Shown here piece by piece: positions 56,520 to 64,000 of a DNA stretch of 64,000 nucleotides; position 1 is the stretch's first letter, and each line of letters begins with the position of its first letter. The stretch is from JANMDN01 sp031376285 (GTDB lineage Bacteria; Actinomycetota; Thermoleophilia; Miltoncostaeales; Miltoncostaeaceae), in contig JANMDN010000066.1 in the NCBI GenBank assembly GCA_031376285.1, forward strand, positions 18,453-82,452, given 5' to 3'. A model generated the notes under the pieces. The model was not told where the DNA came from. It saw only the letters and a list, made by a program, of their open reading frames with translations, and ran no database searches. The position numbers and the translations under genes are program-made.

Positions 56520-59500
56520 ACGCCACCCGGGTGGGCGCCCCGGCGGCCGCTCGAATCGACGAGCTGCTGCACACCCGGGGCGAGGCGAACGCGGCCTATT
56601 TCGAACGCGAGGCCGATCGCCTCGCACGGCTCTGCCACCGCATGGCCGAGCGGTTCGCGAAGGGCGGGCGCCTGGTTGCCTTCGGGGCGACGCCTGCCGC
56701 GCGATCAGACGCGCGCCATGTCGCGGTCGAGTTCGTTCACCCGGTGATCGTCGGCAAGCGGGCCCTGCCGGCGCTTGGCCTGGCCGGTGAGGGCGGCCCG
56801 CTCGCGGCTCAGGTCGAGCTTGAGGCGGAGGCAGGCGACATCGCGATCGCCTTCGGTGGCGAGGCCGAGACCCTGGCGGCACTCGCGGCCGCCCGCGAGC
56901 GCGGATGCCTGACGATCGCCTTTACGCCGTCCTCCGGCGCGCAGTGGGAGTTCGACCCCGCCGGAGTGAGCGACCCCTTCGTCCGGCAGGAGCTCGTCGA
57001 GTCGGCCTACCACGTGCTGTGGGAGCTTGTGCACGTCTTCTTCGACCACCGCGGACTGCTTGAGGGGCGCACCAGCCGGCCAGTGCACGACGTCGGCGCG
57101 TCAAGCTTCCTCTACCCCTTCCTCGGTGAGCAGGAGCAGGATCTGGAGGCGGTGGTGGCCGATGTGGCGGCATCCGTGCGGATGAAGGCCGACGAGGTCA
57201 ACCACCTACGCGCTCAGACGCTCGGCGAGTTCAGGGAGGTGCTGGTCGCCGCGGCAGGTGCCTTGCGCGAGAGCTTCGCCGCAGGGGGTCGCCTCCTCGC
57301 GCTGGGCAACGGCGGTTCGGCCACCGACGCGATGGACGTCGTGGCTGACTTCCGTACGGGCGTCTGTGGGGGGCCGCCACGGCGCGCCCTCGACCTCACC
57401 GAGGATGCCGCGATCCTCACCGCAATCGCCAACGACATCGGTCTCGACGCGATCTTCTCGCGCCAGATCATCGCCCACGGACGCCCCGGCGACGTGCTCT
57501 TGGCGCTGTCGACAAGCGGCAACTCGGTCAGTGTCCTGGCGGCACTCGTCGAGGCCCGCAAACGGGGTCTTGTCACGATCGCAATGGTGGGATACGACGG
57601 AGGCCGAGTGCTGGCTGACGACCTCGCCGACCACGTGATCGTGAGCCGCTCCGAGCACATCCCCCGTATCCAGGAGGCCCAGGCGAGTGCCTACCACGTG
57701 CTGCGCGAACTCGTCGAGCTGGATCCATCGGTCGTCGGTGTGACGGCTTCTGACACCACGAGAGTGCGAGCCCGCGTCTACGGAACCGTCCAGGGCGTGG
57801 GCTATCGGCCGTTTGCGTACCGGCTGGCTCGCGAGCTCGATCTCGTCGGCTACGTGCGAAACGACGAGCGGGGGGTCGTGCTGGAAGCCGAGGGCCCCGC
57901 AGCCCGGGTCGACGAGTATCTCGCCCGCCTCCAGCGCGATGCCCCGCCGCTCGCACGGGTGGAGCGCGTCGAGAGTGAACCCCTCCCCCCGCTCGGCGAG
58001 CGCGACTTCCAAATCCAGGCGAGCGCCCACGGCGGGGCCCCGTCGGCTCCGGTTGCCCCCGACAGCGCCACCTGCGAGGAGTGCCTGGCTGAACTCGTCG
58101 ACCCGCATGACCGCCGGTTTCGCTACCCGTTTGTCAACTGCACCAATTGCGGACCGCGATTCTCGATCGTGCGGGGGGTGCCCTACGACCGGCCGCTGAC
58201 GACCATGGTGGGTTTTGCCATGTGCGCGCGCTGCCAGGCCGAGTACGACAACCCGATGGATCGGCGCTTCCACGCCCAACCGAACGCATGCCCCGACTGC
58301 GGCCCTCGGGCTCGACTCGTCGACGCGGATGGTCGGGATCTCTCAGGCGGTGGAGTTGACGCCGTCGCGGCAGCGGCAGCATCGCTTCGCGCCGGGCGGA
58401 TCATGGCCGTCAAGGGCATCGGCGGTTACCACCTGGCCTGCCGTGCCGACGACGAGAGGGCGGTTGCGCGGCTGCGTGCTCGTAAGGTGCGCGAAGAGCG
58501 ACCCTTCGCACTGATGGTCGCCGACCTCGACGCGGCACGGGCGCTCGTGCGGATGAACGCGACCGACGAGGACCTCCTACGCGGCCCGGAGCGACCAATC
58601 CTCCTGGCCACCCGGCGCCGCGACGCGTCCGTCGCCCGGTCCGTGGCGCCAAGCTCACCAGAACTCGGCGTGATGCTCCCCTACAGTCCGCTTCACTACC
58701 TGCTCCTGCGCGACGGCGGGTTCCCGCTCGTGATGACGAGCGCCAACCGCTCCGACGAGCCGATCGCCTACCGCGACGACGACGCACTCGCGCGCCTCGC
58801 CGGGATCGCCGACGAATTCCTCGTGCACGATCGCCCCATCGAGACCCGTACCGACGACTCGGTCGTCCGGACCGTGCGGATCGGTGCGACCCGACGCGCC
58901 CTGATGCTGCGCCGCTCCCGAGGCTACGTGCCGGTCGCGATCGACCTCCCCCACCCCGCCGCGCGCCCCATCCTCGGCATGGGGGCGGAGCTGAAGAGCA
59001 CCTTCTGCCTCGCGAAGGGCCCGACCGCCTGGGTGGGCCATCACATCGGCGACCTGCGAAACGATCAGACGCTGCTGTCGTTTCGTGAGGGGATCGCGCA
59101 TTTCGAACGCCTCTTCGCGGTCACGCCGGAGGTCGTCGCGCACGACCTGCACCCCGACTACCTGTCGACTCGCGAGGCCCTCGATCACGACGGGGTCGAA
59201 CTGGTGGGCGTGCAACACCACCATGCGCACCTGGCCGCCTGCCTGGCCGAGCACGGACACATCGGCGCGGCGGTGGGCGCGATCTTCGACGGCACTGGCT
59301 ACGGCACCGACGGCACCATCTGGGGTGGTGAACTCCTCATCGGCGGAGTCGACGGATTCAGGCGAGTCGGGCACCTCCGGACGGTCCACATGCCCGGCGG
59401 CGAAGCGGCGATCCGAGAGCCCTGGCGCATGGCGTGCGCGTGGCTCGTCGAGTCAATCGGAGAGGATCCAACCCTGCCGCAGTCGCTCGCGGGCGACGTC

Positions 59501-60043
59501 GATCCTGACCGCTGGGCGACGGTTGCCCGGCTGGCCACGACCGGATTCTCGTCGCCGCTCACAAGTAGCATGGGACGCCTGTTCGACGCGGTCGCGGCAC
59601 TTTGCGGCGTGCGGGCGATCGTCAACTACGAAGGGCAGGCAGCGATCGAGTTCGAAGCGCTCGCCGACCGAGACGACGTCGGCGCCTACCCGATGCCCGT
59701 TACCGGCGATTCGATCATCGACCCGCGCGAAACCATCCAGGCGGTCGTTGGCGATCTGGCGCGAGGCACACCCCTTTCGACCGTCTCGGCGCGATTCCAC
59801 GCGGCCGTTGCGGCGGCGACAGCGGCCGCCTGCGTCGAGCTCGCGCTGCGCGGCGGGCTCGACACGGTTGCGCTCGCGGGCGGTGTCTTCCAGAACACTC
59901 TGCTGCTTGAGCGCACTGCTCTCGCGCTCGAGGACTCCGGACTTCGTGTCCTCGTCCCGGAGCGCCTCCCGCCAAACGACGGCGCGATCGCGTTTGGTCA
60001 GGTGGTCATCGCGGCGCGGATGCTTGCCCGCAGGCAGAGCTGA
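56516..60043 (+). CDS. hypF: SIS-SIS-HypF fusion (phosphosugar isomerase-like domains plus carbamoyltransferase HypF)
   Basis: A 1175-aa protein; HypF alone is about 750. Residues 1-200 resemble a SIS sugar-phosphate isomerase fold (R-L-V-A-F-G-A-T-P-A-A near 50) but look degenerate. About 205-400 form a clear SIS domain of the GmhA type with A-L-G-N-G-G-S-A-T-D near 262 and L-S-T-S-G-N-S near 330. HypF follows: acylphosphatase domain from 415 (Y-G-T-V-Q-G-V-G-Y-R-P-F), two zinc fingers about 520-600 (C-x-x-C pairs), YrdC domain from 620 (K-G-I-G-G-Y-H-L) and a Kae1-like domain to the end (H-H-H-A-H near 902, I-F-D-G-T-G near 922). HypF makes carbamoyl-AMP and carbamoylates HypE. The frame is continuous without stop; ATG 56516 overlaps hypB. 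No separate sugar isomerase gene is in the operon. Confidence 0.93.
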   Translation: MNATRVGAPAAARIDELLHTRGEANAAYFEREADRLARLCHRMAERFAKGGRLVAFGATPAARSDARHVAVEFVHPVIVGKRALPALGLAGEGGPLAAQVELEAEAGDIAIAFGGEAETLAALAAARERGCLTIAFTPSSGAQWEFDPAGVSDPFVRQELVESAYHVLWELVHVFFDHRGLLEGRTSRPVHDVGASSFLYPFLGEQEQDLEAVVADVAASVRMKADEVNHLRAQTLGEFREVLVAAAGALRESFAAGGRLLALGNGGSATDAMDVVADFRTGVCGGPPRRALDLTEDAAILTAIANDIGLDAIFSRQIIAHGRPGDVLLALSTSGNSVSVLAALVEARKRGLVTIAMVGYDGGRVLADDLADHVIVSRSEHIPRIQEAQASAYHVLRELVELDPSVVGVTASDTTRVRARVYGTVQGVGYRPFAYRLARELDLVGYVRNDERGVVLEAEGPAARVDEYLARLQRDAPPLARVERVESEPLPPLGERDFQIQASAHGGAPSAPVAPDSATCEECLAELVDPHDRRFRYPFVNCTNCGPRFSIVRGVPYDRPLTTMVGFAMCARCQAEYDNPMDRRFHAQPNACPDCGPRARLVDADGRDLSGGGVDAVAAAAASLRAGRIMAVKGIGGYHLACRADDERAVARLRARKVREERPFALMVADLDAARALVRMNATDEDLLRGPERPILLATRRRDASVARSVAPSSPELGVMLPYSPLHYLLLRDGGFPLVMTSANRSDEPIAYRDDDALARLAGIADEFLVHDRPIETRTDDSVVRTVRIGATRRALMLRRSRGYVPVAIDLPHPAARPILGMGAELKSTFCLAKGPTAWVGHHIGDLRNDQTLLSFREGIAHFERLFAVTPEVVAHDLHPDYLSTREALDHDGVELVGVQHHHAHLAACLAEHGHIGAAVGAIFDGTGYGTDGTIWGGELLIGGVDGFRRVGHLRTVHMPGGEAAIREPWRMACAWLVESIGEDPTLPQSLAGDVDPDRWATVARLATTGFSSPLTSSMGRLFDAVAALCGVRAIVNYEGQAAIEFEALADRDDVGAYPMPVTGDSIIDPRETIQAVVGDLARGTPLSTVSARFHAAVAAATAAACVELALRGGLDTVALAGGVFQNTLLLERTALALEDSGLRVLVPERLPPNDGAIAFGQVVIAARMLARRQS

Positions 60044-60048
60044 CGCGC

Positions 60049-60789
60049 GTGTTCGGCCTCGACGACTGGATCGCCGCCCTCGGCGCCGGCCACCCCCTCC
60101 TCATGGCCACCGTAGTCGCGATCCTGCTCGGACTGCGCCACGCGACTGATCCGGATCACCTCTCGGCGGTCACGACGCTCATCGCCGCAGAGCCCGACCG
60201 GCGCAGACACGTCGCGATGCGGATGGGCTTTGCCTGGGGGCTCGGCCACGCGACAACGCTCTTCATCTTCGGCATGCCGATCATCTTCTATGCGAAGTAC
60301 CTCCCAACCCGGGTCGAGCAGCTGGCCGAAGCGGCAATCGGCCTGCTGATCATCGGACTCGCGGCCAGACTGATCGTCCGCTGGCGACGCGGCCAATTGC
60401 ACGTCCACGAGCACGAACACGGCGGCCGTCAGCACAGTCACATTCACGGACACACCCGCGAGCGCGCCGATTCGCACGCCGCTCGGCCGGTCCGGTCACC
60501 GCTCGCCGCCTACGGCATTGGGTTGGTCCACGGGCTCGGCGGAAGCGCGGGTGTGGGGTTACTGCTCCTCGCCTCGATCCCCAGTCGGGCGGTCGCGATC
60601 GTGGCGCTCATCCTCTTCGCGGGTTGCACCGCGGTATCGATGGCCCTCTGCTCCGGGGCGTTTGGAATTGCCCTCAGCGGGAGGTCCGCTCAACGCGCGT
60701 TCGACCGGCTCGCCCCGGCGCTCGGGGTGGCGAGCTTCGCCTTCGGCCTTTGGTACCTGACTGGAGCTCTCACTCCGAGCCCGTTCTGA
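60049..60789 (+). CDS. Nickel/cobalt permease
   Basis: A 246-aa membrane protein with about six helices. The metal motif H-A-T-D-P-D-H is at residues 31-37, the classic H-x4-D-H of NiCoT-type carriers, and G-F-A-W-G-L-G-H-A-T-T follows near 60. A His-rich cytoplasmic loop (H-V-H-E-H-E-H-G-G and onward, about residues 118-145) should collect nickel. Starts with GTG five bases after the fused hypF. As last gene of the operon it supplies nickel for the hydrogenase. Confidence 0.9.
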   Translation: MFGLDDWIAALGAGHPLLMATVVAILLGLRHATDPDHLSAVTTLIAAEPDRRRHVAMRMGFAWGLGHATTLFIFGMPIIFYAKYLPTRVEQLAEAAIGLLIIGLAARLIVRWRRGQLHVHEHEHGGRQHSHIHGHTRERADSHAARPVRSPLAAYGIGLVHGLGGSAGVGLLLLASIPSRAVAIVALILFAGCTAVSMALCSGAFGIALSGRSAQRAFDRLAPALGVASFAFGLWYLTGALTPSPF

Positions 60790-60808
60790 GGCCGCCGACC
60801 GAGCGGCC
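60790..60808. terminator. Hairpin between convergent genes
   Basis: GGCCGC (60790-60795) and GCGGCC (60803-60808) form a six-pair GC stem with a seven-base loop just after the permease stop, between it and the convergent GNAT-AAA gene. No T-run. Probably the operon's terminator. Confidence 0.5.
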
Positions 60809-60810
60809 GC

Positions 60811-62085
60811 CTACATGCGCTCGAAGCGGTCGATGTCCTCCTCGAACTCACGGATCATGGCCCGCGTGAGGGTCGGCCGCGTGGCGGCGACGGCGTCGAC
60901 GAAGTCCTGCGTCTGGGCCGGCGAGTGGCCATTCGAGGCGACTGCCCGCTCGAACGCGGCCTGGGCCGCTTTTCGCGCCGCGAACTCGATGTCGGCCGTC
61001 GTGAAGAGGTCGGTGCCCTCGACAAGCTCGTCAATCGAGATGGTCGCGTCCGTGATGCTCGTTGTGAACCGGCGCCAGAGCGACGCTCGCGCGACGGCGT
61101 CGGGCGGACCGATGGGGATCACGTAGTCGAAGCGCCCTGGGCGAAGGAGCGCCTGGTCGAGGTCACGCACCGAGTTTGTCGCGCAAACGAGGAGGCGCTC
61201 CGCGCGAGCGCGGAATGTGGGGATGGCTTTGAGAAGCTCGTTTGTGACGCCTTCGGTGTCGGGCCGCGCCGCACGACGACCCGCGATCTCGTCGACCTCG
61301 TCGATGAAGAGCACGAGGCGCTCGACGTCATACACACGGTCGAAAAAGGCTCGGAGCGCGGCGGCCCGTCCATCGGCCCCCTCGGCGGCGAGGCGACTCG
61401 GGAACAGCTCGACGAAGGGCCATCCGAGGCGCCCCGCGACGGCTTTGGCGAACGTCGTCTTGCCCGTTCCAGGCGGGCCGAAGAGCACAACCGCTTTGGG
61501 AGGCGCGACACCATGGCGTGCGGCGATCTCCGGTTCGGCGAGTGGGAGGACGATTCGGCGCTCGATGAGTGTCTTCGTGTCGTTCATTCCGGCGAGGTCA
61601 TCCCATGACTCCTCGTCGATGAGACGGCCGCCGAGGACGCCGAGCGTGTCGAGATCGGCGGGACGTAGGGCCTCACGCTTTTCGAAGTACTCGACGCCGG
61701 GTGTGAGTTCGTAGCCCTGATGAAGGAGGGCCTCGTGTCCAAATTCGCCGACGGGAAGGAGCGCGGCAATGCGGCGAACGCCCATCCGCAGGAGACGTTC
61801 CTCGAGTGCACGCAGGAGGGCCGATCCGAGACCTCGTTGGCGCCACGCCTCGTCGATCGCGATGCGCAGGATCCAGGCCCGCTCGCCGGTGACGCGCGCG
61901 ACGCAGGTACCGACCACTTGTCCAGCGCCGATCGCGACAACGGCGGGCTCGTCGGCCTCGAGCGCTTCGATGACCTCGGCGACATGGAAGAGCGACGGTC
62001 GCACCGATGGCGTCGACTCGACCCAGACGCGAACGGCCTCGTCGAGGTCCGTCTGGTCGAAGTCCCGAATCCGCCACGTCGTCAT
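60811..62085 (-). CDS. GNAT acetyltransferase fused to an AAA+ ATPase
   Basis: A 424-aa two-domain protein. Residues 1-140 are a GNAT fold with the acetyl-CoA loop R-Q-R-G-L-G-S-A-L at 82-90. Residues 160-400 are an AAA+ module: W-D-D-L-A-G near 161, Walker A G-P-P-G-T-G-K-T at 203-210, Walker B L-F-I-D-E-V-D-E near 253, sensor 1 C-A-T-N near 290, and arginine finger region L-R-P-G-R-F near 305. The AAA part is closest to FtsH/CDC48-like classic AAA proteins but without a protease. ATG 62085 is set by a GGAGG site; the upstream frame is not family-like. The substrate is unknown; it may remodel and acetylate a protein partner. Confidence 0.85.
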   Translation of the reverse strand: MTTWRIRDFDQTDLDEAVRVWVESTPSVRPSLFHVAEVIEALEADEPAVVAIGAGQVVGTCVARVTGERAWILRIAIDEAWRQRGLGSALLRALEERLLRMGVRRIAALLPVGEFGHEALLHQGYELTPGVEYFEKREALRPADLDTLGVLGGRLIDEESWDDLAGMNDTKTLIERRIVLPLAEPEIAARHGVAPPKAVVLFGPPGTGKTTFAKAVAGRLGWPFVELFPSRLAAEGADGRAAALRAFFDRVYDVERLVLFIDEVDEIAGRRAARPDTEGVTNELLKAIPTFRARAERLLVCATNSVRDLDQALLRPGRFDYVIPIGPPDAVARASLWRRFTTSITDATISIDELVEGTDLFTTADIEFAARKAAQAAFERAVASNGHSPAQTQDFVDAVAATRPTLTRAMIREFEEDIDRFERM

Positions 62086-62207
62086 CGTCGGGCCTCCGGG
62101 TCGCGAGTTGCGCGCACGAACCATCTATTGGACTCCGCCGAGGTGGCCGCGTCAAGCGCTCCCTGGCCGACGTGGCCCGTCAGAGAGCGCCATACCCATT
62201 CAGTACG

Positions 62208-62711
62208 CTAGCCGGCAGCGGCCGCCGCGAGCTTCGCGAGGACACCGTCGATCACGCCCGCGACGGCACTGAGGCCCTCGATGCCGTACGGCGCCATGAT
62301 TGGGGCGAACTTGTCGTAGGACACGTGCACGGTGCCAGCGGTGTCCTCGAACACGAAGATCTTGGTCGGCAGGTAGAGACCAACCTCCGGGCCGCCCGCC
62401 TCAATCAGCTTCCGGGCGGTAAGGGGGTTTCCGACGACGAAGCACTTCGCCTTCATCGGCACACCCGCGAGGCTCAGCACCTTGCCCCAGTTCAGGAACG
62501 CGACCTCGATGAGATTGCTGCGTCCGGCGAACTCCGCGCACTCGACGGCGTACTCGTCCCACGAACCGCTCGACGAGAGCCGGTCCATGAGCTTTTCGGT
62601 GCTGGCCTTGCCGATCTCCGCGGAGAGGTCCCTAACGGTCTCGTCGAAGGACTTGGTCGACACGATGTCGACGTGCTCGCCCGCGATCATTGTGGTGACA
62701 GGTCCACCCAT
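62208..62711 (-). CDS. DUF302 domain protein
   Basis: A 167-aa protein with DUF302 features: T-K-S-F-D-E-T-V-R-D-L near residue 18, the strand L-I-E-V-A-F-L-N-W-G-K near 67, V-G-L-Y-L-P-T-K-I-F-V-F-E-D near 110, and V-H-V-S-Y-D near 127. Family members are small alpha/beta proteins, often tied to sulfur or metal stress. The ATG at 62711 has a GAGAGGTGAG site. Cytoplasmic. Confidence 0.82.
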   Translation of the reverse strand: MGGPVTTMIAGEHVDIVSTKSFDETVRDLSAEIGKASTEKLMDRLSSSGSWDEYAVECAEFAGRSNLIEVAFLNWGKVLSLAGVPMKAKCFVVGNPLTARKLIEAGGPEVGLYLPTKIFVFEDTAGTVHVSYDKFAPIMAPYGIEGLSAVAGVIDGVLAKLAAAAAG

Positions 62712-62942
62712 GGATCTCACCTCTCGGCTATCAGGTTCGGCGCATCCGAATGGCGCCGACACTCTCAGATGCCAAGGCTACAGCGCCCCCGGCAGCCCCG
62801 ACGTTCGCAAGTGACATCCGCGCCCGCGCGGGCGCCGTGGCCGGCGGGGCGTCGCGAGATCGACCGTGGCGAGGTGCACGGCATTCGAGCCCTCGCCCGC
62901 GGCGAGCGTCTCAGGAGGTTGGACGCTTATACGGTTCGGGGC
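62712..62942. other. Short region between divergent genes
   Basis: About 230 bases between the DUF302 gene and the frame-switching ORF. It holds their promoters presumably; no hairpin or small gene stands out. Confidence 0.3.
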
Positions 62943-63821
62943 GTGGCAAGGAGAAAACCAGCGGACTCACCACTCCCGACACCGGAGGCCGCTCCGACCA
63001 AGCCCGCGGAGTTCGTGATCGGCCGACCCGAATTCCGAATCGGCGATCCACAGGAAAATCTCACCGAGCCGCCACCCCCGTCTCCGACGGATTTCGTGAT
63101 CGGCGGCCCAACGGCCTCACCCAAGGAGAAGCCGCCCCGCCGCCGACGGAGTTTCGGACCGGGGGGCCACTCCCGAGCACCGGAGCACCGGCGGGACTTC
63201 CTCCTCTCCCGCGCGGGTGGGAGGCGCTCCCGGTCCAACCAGCATGGACACTGCCCGGTGACGGGCCATCTGAGCCGGGTGATCCTCGTCGCATCGAAAA
63301 GCCCCGCAAGCGCTACCGAGGGCTGTCTGCGATCCGCGCCTACATCGACCCAGACCACGTCGGGGAGATCATCGAATTTCCTCGTCTACCGCGCAAGGAA
63401 CGGCGTCCTGGGTCCTGGGAGCGTCAGCGCGTTCCTATTCGAATCGGTCCAAGACGAACTGATCCGCCGGCGAATCCACGACCGCGTCGGAAGCCGGTAC
63501 CCAAGCTACGTCGAACAATGCGTCCGACCAAAACGCGGACGACGTGCCGGCACCACTGCGGTCACCCAACCACCGGGCGCGGCGTTGCGTCCGGTCGTTG
63601 CGCGCATCCCGGTCGCGGTCGCTGACGAGATCCGAGACTGCGTCATCCACCGAAACGGCGGACAAGCCGACGGCCCGAACGCCGTCAGCCGGTTCGTGGC
63701 CGACGCGATCACAAACCGCCTCGCCAAGCAGCGAAAACGCGATGGGCTGCGTCGCTACCCACTCACGTCGGCGACTGCGCGCGAAACGCACCTGGATCCG
63801 CGGGTGCTTCGAAACGGCTAA
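62943..63821 (+). pseudogene. Frame-switching ORF with F-V-I-G-x-P repeats (frameshifted gene or pseudogene)
   Basis: Starting at a GTG (62943), the first 60 or so codons contain P-A-E-F-V-I-G-R-P and P-T-D-F-V-I-G-G-P. The next unit of the same kind, P-T-E-F-R-T-G-G-P, is in another frame (around 63145). That frame continues through W-E-A-L-P-V-Q-P-A-W and I-D-P-D-H-V-G-E-I-I-E-F-P to about 63370. Then the original frame resumes with F-L-F-E-S-V-Q-D-E-L-I-R-R and ends at 63821 with R-I-P-V-A-V-A-D-E-I-R, a stretch like a small DNA-binding ribbon-helix-helix protein. Proline-rich linker plus C-terminal module; the family is unknown. Either the gene has two frameshifts or two genes overlap. 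Confidence 0.4.
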
Positions 63822-63895
63822 ACGCACCTGCCGCAGCGCCATGGCGATCCAGAGGCATTAAGAGCGTCTAACAGAATGAAGGGTGGGGTGGGTTG

Positions 63896-64000
63896 ATGGC
63901 GAACTTCTCGGGCATGGGTCATGCTCGGGGAGGGAGCCAGGTGGTGTCTGAGACCGTGCAAGGCAGCAAGACCGGTGCCAGCCGGGGTCGGCCGTGGGAG
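63896..64000 (+). CDS. Start of an ORF running off the window
   Basis: ATG at 63896 opens a frame that is still open at the end of the window (35 codons: M-A-N-F-S-G-M-G-H-A-R and ending G-R-P-W-E). A G-rich stretch upstream could serve as ribosome-binding site. Too short to identify; a transposase or regulator is possible but unsupported. Confidence 0.3.
   Translation, partial: MANFSGMGHARGGSQVVSETVQGSKTGASRGRPWE

Noticed and set aside
63841..63895. Possible insertion-sequence end before the last ORF
   Set aside because: The stretch with GTCTAACAG looked like a transposon terminus, but no matching inverted end or target duplication can be seen inside the window.
1..64000. tRNA, rRNA, CRISPR arrays, riboswitches
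   Set aside because: I looked for T-loop-like motifs, regularly spaced repeats and known riboswitch cores and saw none that could be supported; a covariance-model scan would be needed to exclude degenerate cases.

Overview
The window reads as a chromosomal segment of a high-GC, soil-type actinobacterium. A deep-branching lineage such as the Thermoleophilia/Solirubrobacterales is plausible but not provable from here. Supporting signs are strong G/C bias at third codon positions, frequent GTG and TTG starts, many 4-base ATGA/GTGA gene overlaps, and typical actinobacterial families (ANTAR regulator, DUF6328, DUF1206, CsbD, group 1h [NiFe]-hydrogenase, phosphoketolase). I found no rRNA, tRNA or CRISPR array.

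Layout. 0-6.6 kb: a GT4 glycosyltransferase, an ANTAR response regulator, a STAS protein, a sigma-like regulator coupled to a 54-codon ORF, and small membrane proteins. 6.7-12.1 kb: phosphoketolase and acetate kinase, then two copper proteins (a Tat-exported nitrite-reductase-like lipoprotein and a cupredoxin lipoprotein). 12.5-16.6 kb: a broken dihydrofolate-reductase-like gene beside an unusual set of overlapping inverted repeats, then a MacB/FtsX-type ABC exporter. 16.6-26.5 kb (minus strand): a GNAT enzyme, a Kef-type antiporter, a SRPBCC protein, a CtpE-like P-type ATPase, a heavy-metal P-type ATPase with an atypical C-P-D motif, and small membrane proteins. 27-31.5 kb: a hydrolase, a ferredoxin-reductase-type flavoprotein, CsbD, and two adjacent frameshifted genes. 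31.5-37 kb: a compact five-gene minus-strand operon (SbnA-like synthase, FAD/NAD(P) protein, Y4yA-type PLP decarboxylase, TIGR02587, TIGR02588) that looks like a small biosynthesis-and-membrane cassette. 37.5-41.4 kb: Dps, a VIT-type metal transporter and other stress or envelope genes. 41.5-46.2 kb: GH65 phosphorylase, beta-phosphoglucomutase-type HAD and glucose-6-phosphate dehydrogenase.

46.4-60.8 kb is the centrepiece: an almost gap-free plus-strand operon for a group 1h (high-affinity, atmospheric-type) [NiFe]-hydrogenase. Order: hypC, a second hypC-like gene, hypD, hypE, small subunit, large subunit, an Nfu-domain protein, DUF5947, DUF6084, an unnamed 363-aa protein, maturation protease, hypA, hypB, a giant SIS-SIS-HypF fusion, and a nickel/cobalt permease. 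It holds nearly everything needed for nickel import, synthesis of the Fe(CN)2CO group and processing of the large subunit. The window ends with a GNAT-AAA+ fusion, a DUF302 protein, a frame-switching reading frame and the start of one more ORF.

Joint function, inferred: the genes fit an aerobic, energy-limited lifestyle combining trace-gas H2 oxidation, phosphoketolase/pentose-phosphate carbon flow, and copper, iron and oxidative-stress handling. The most novel items are the SIS-SIS-HypF fusion, the Y4yA/SbnA/TIGR02587-88 operon, and a two-copy intergenic element whose stem arms covary.
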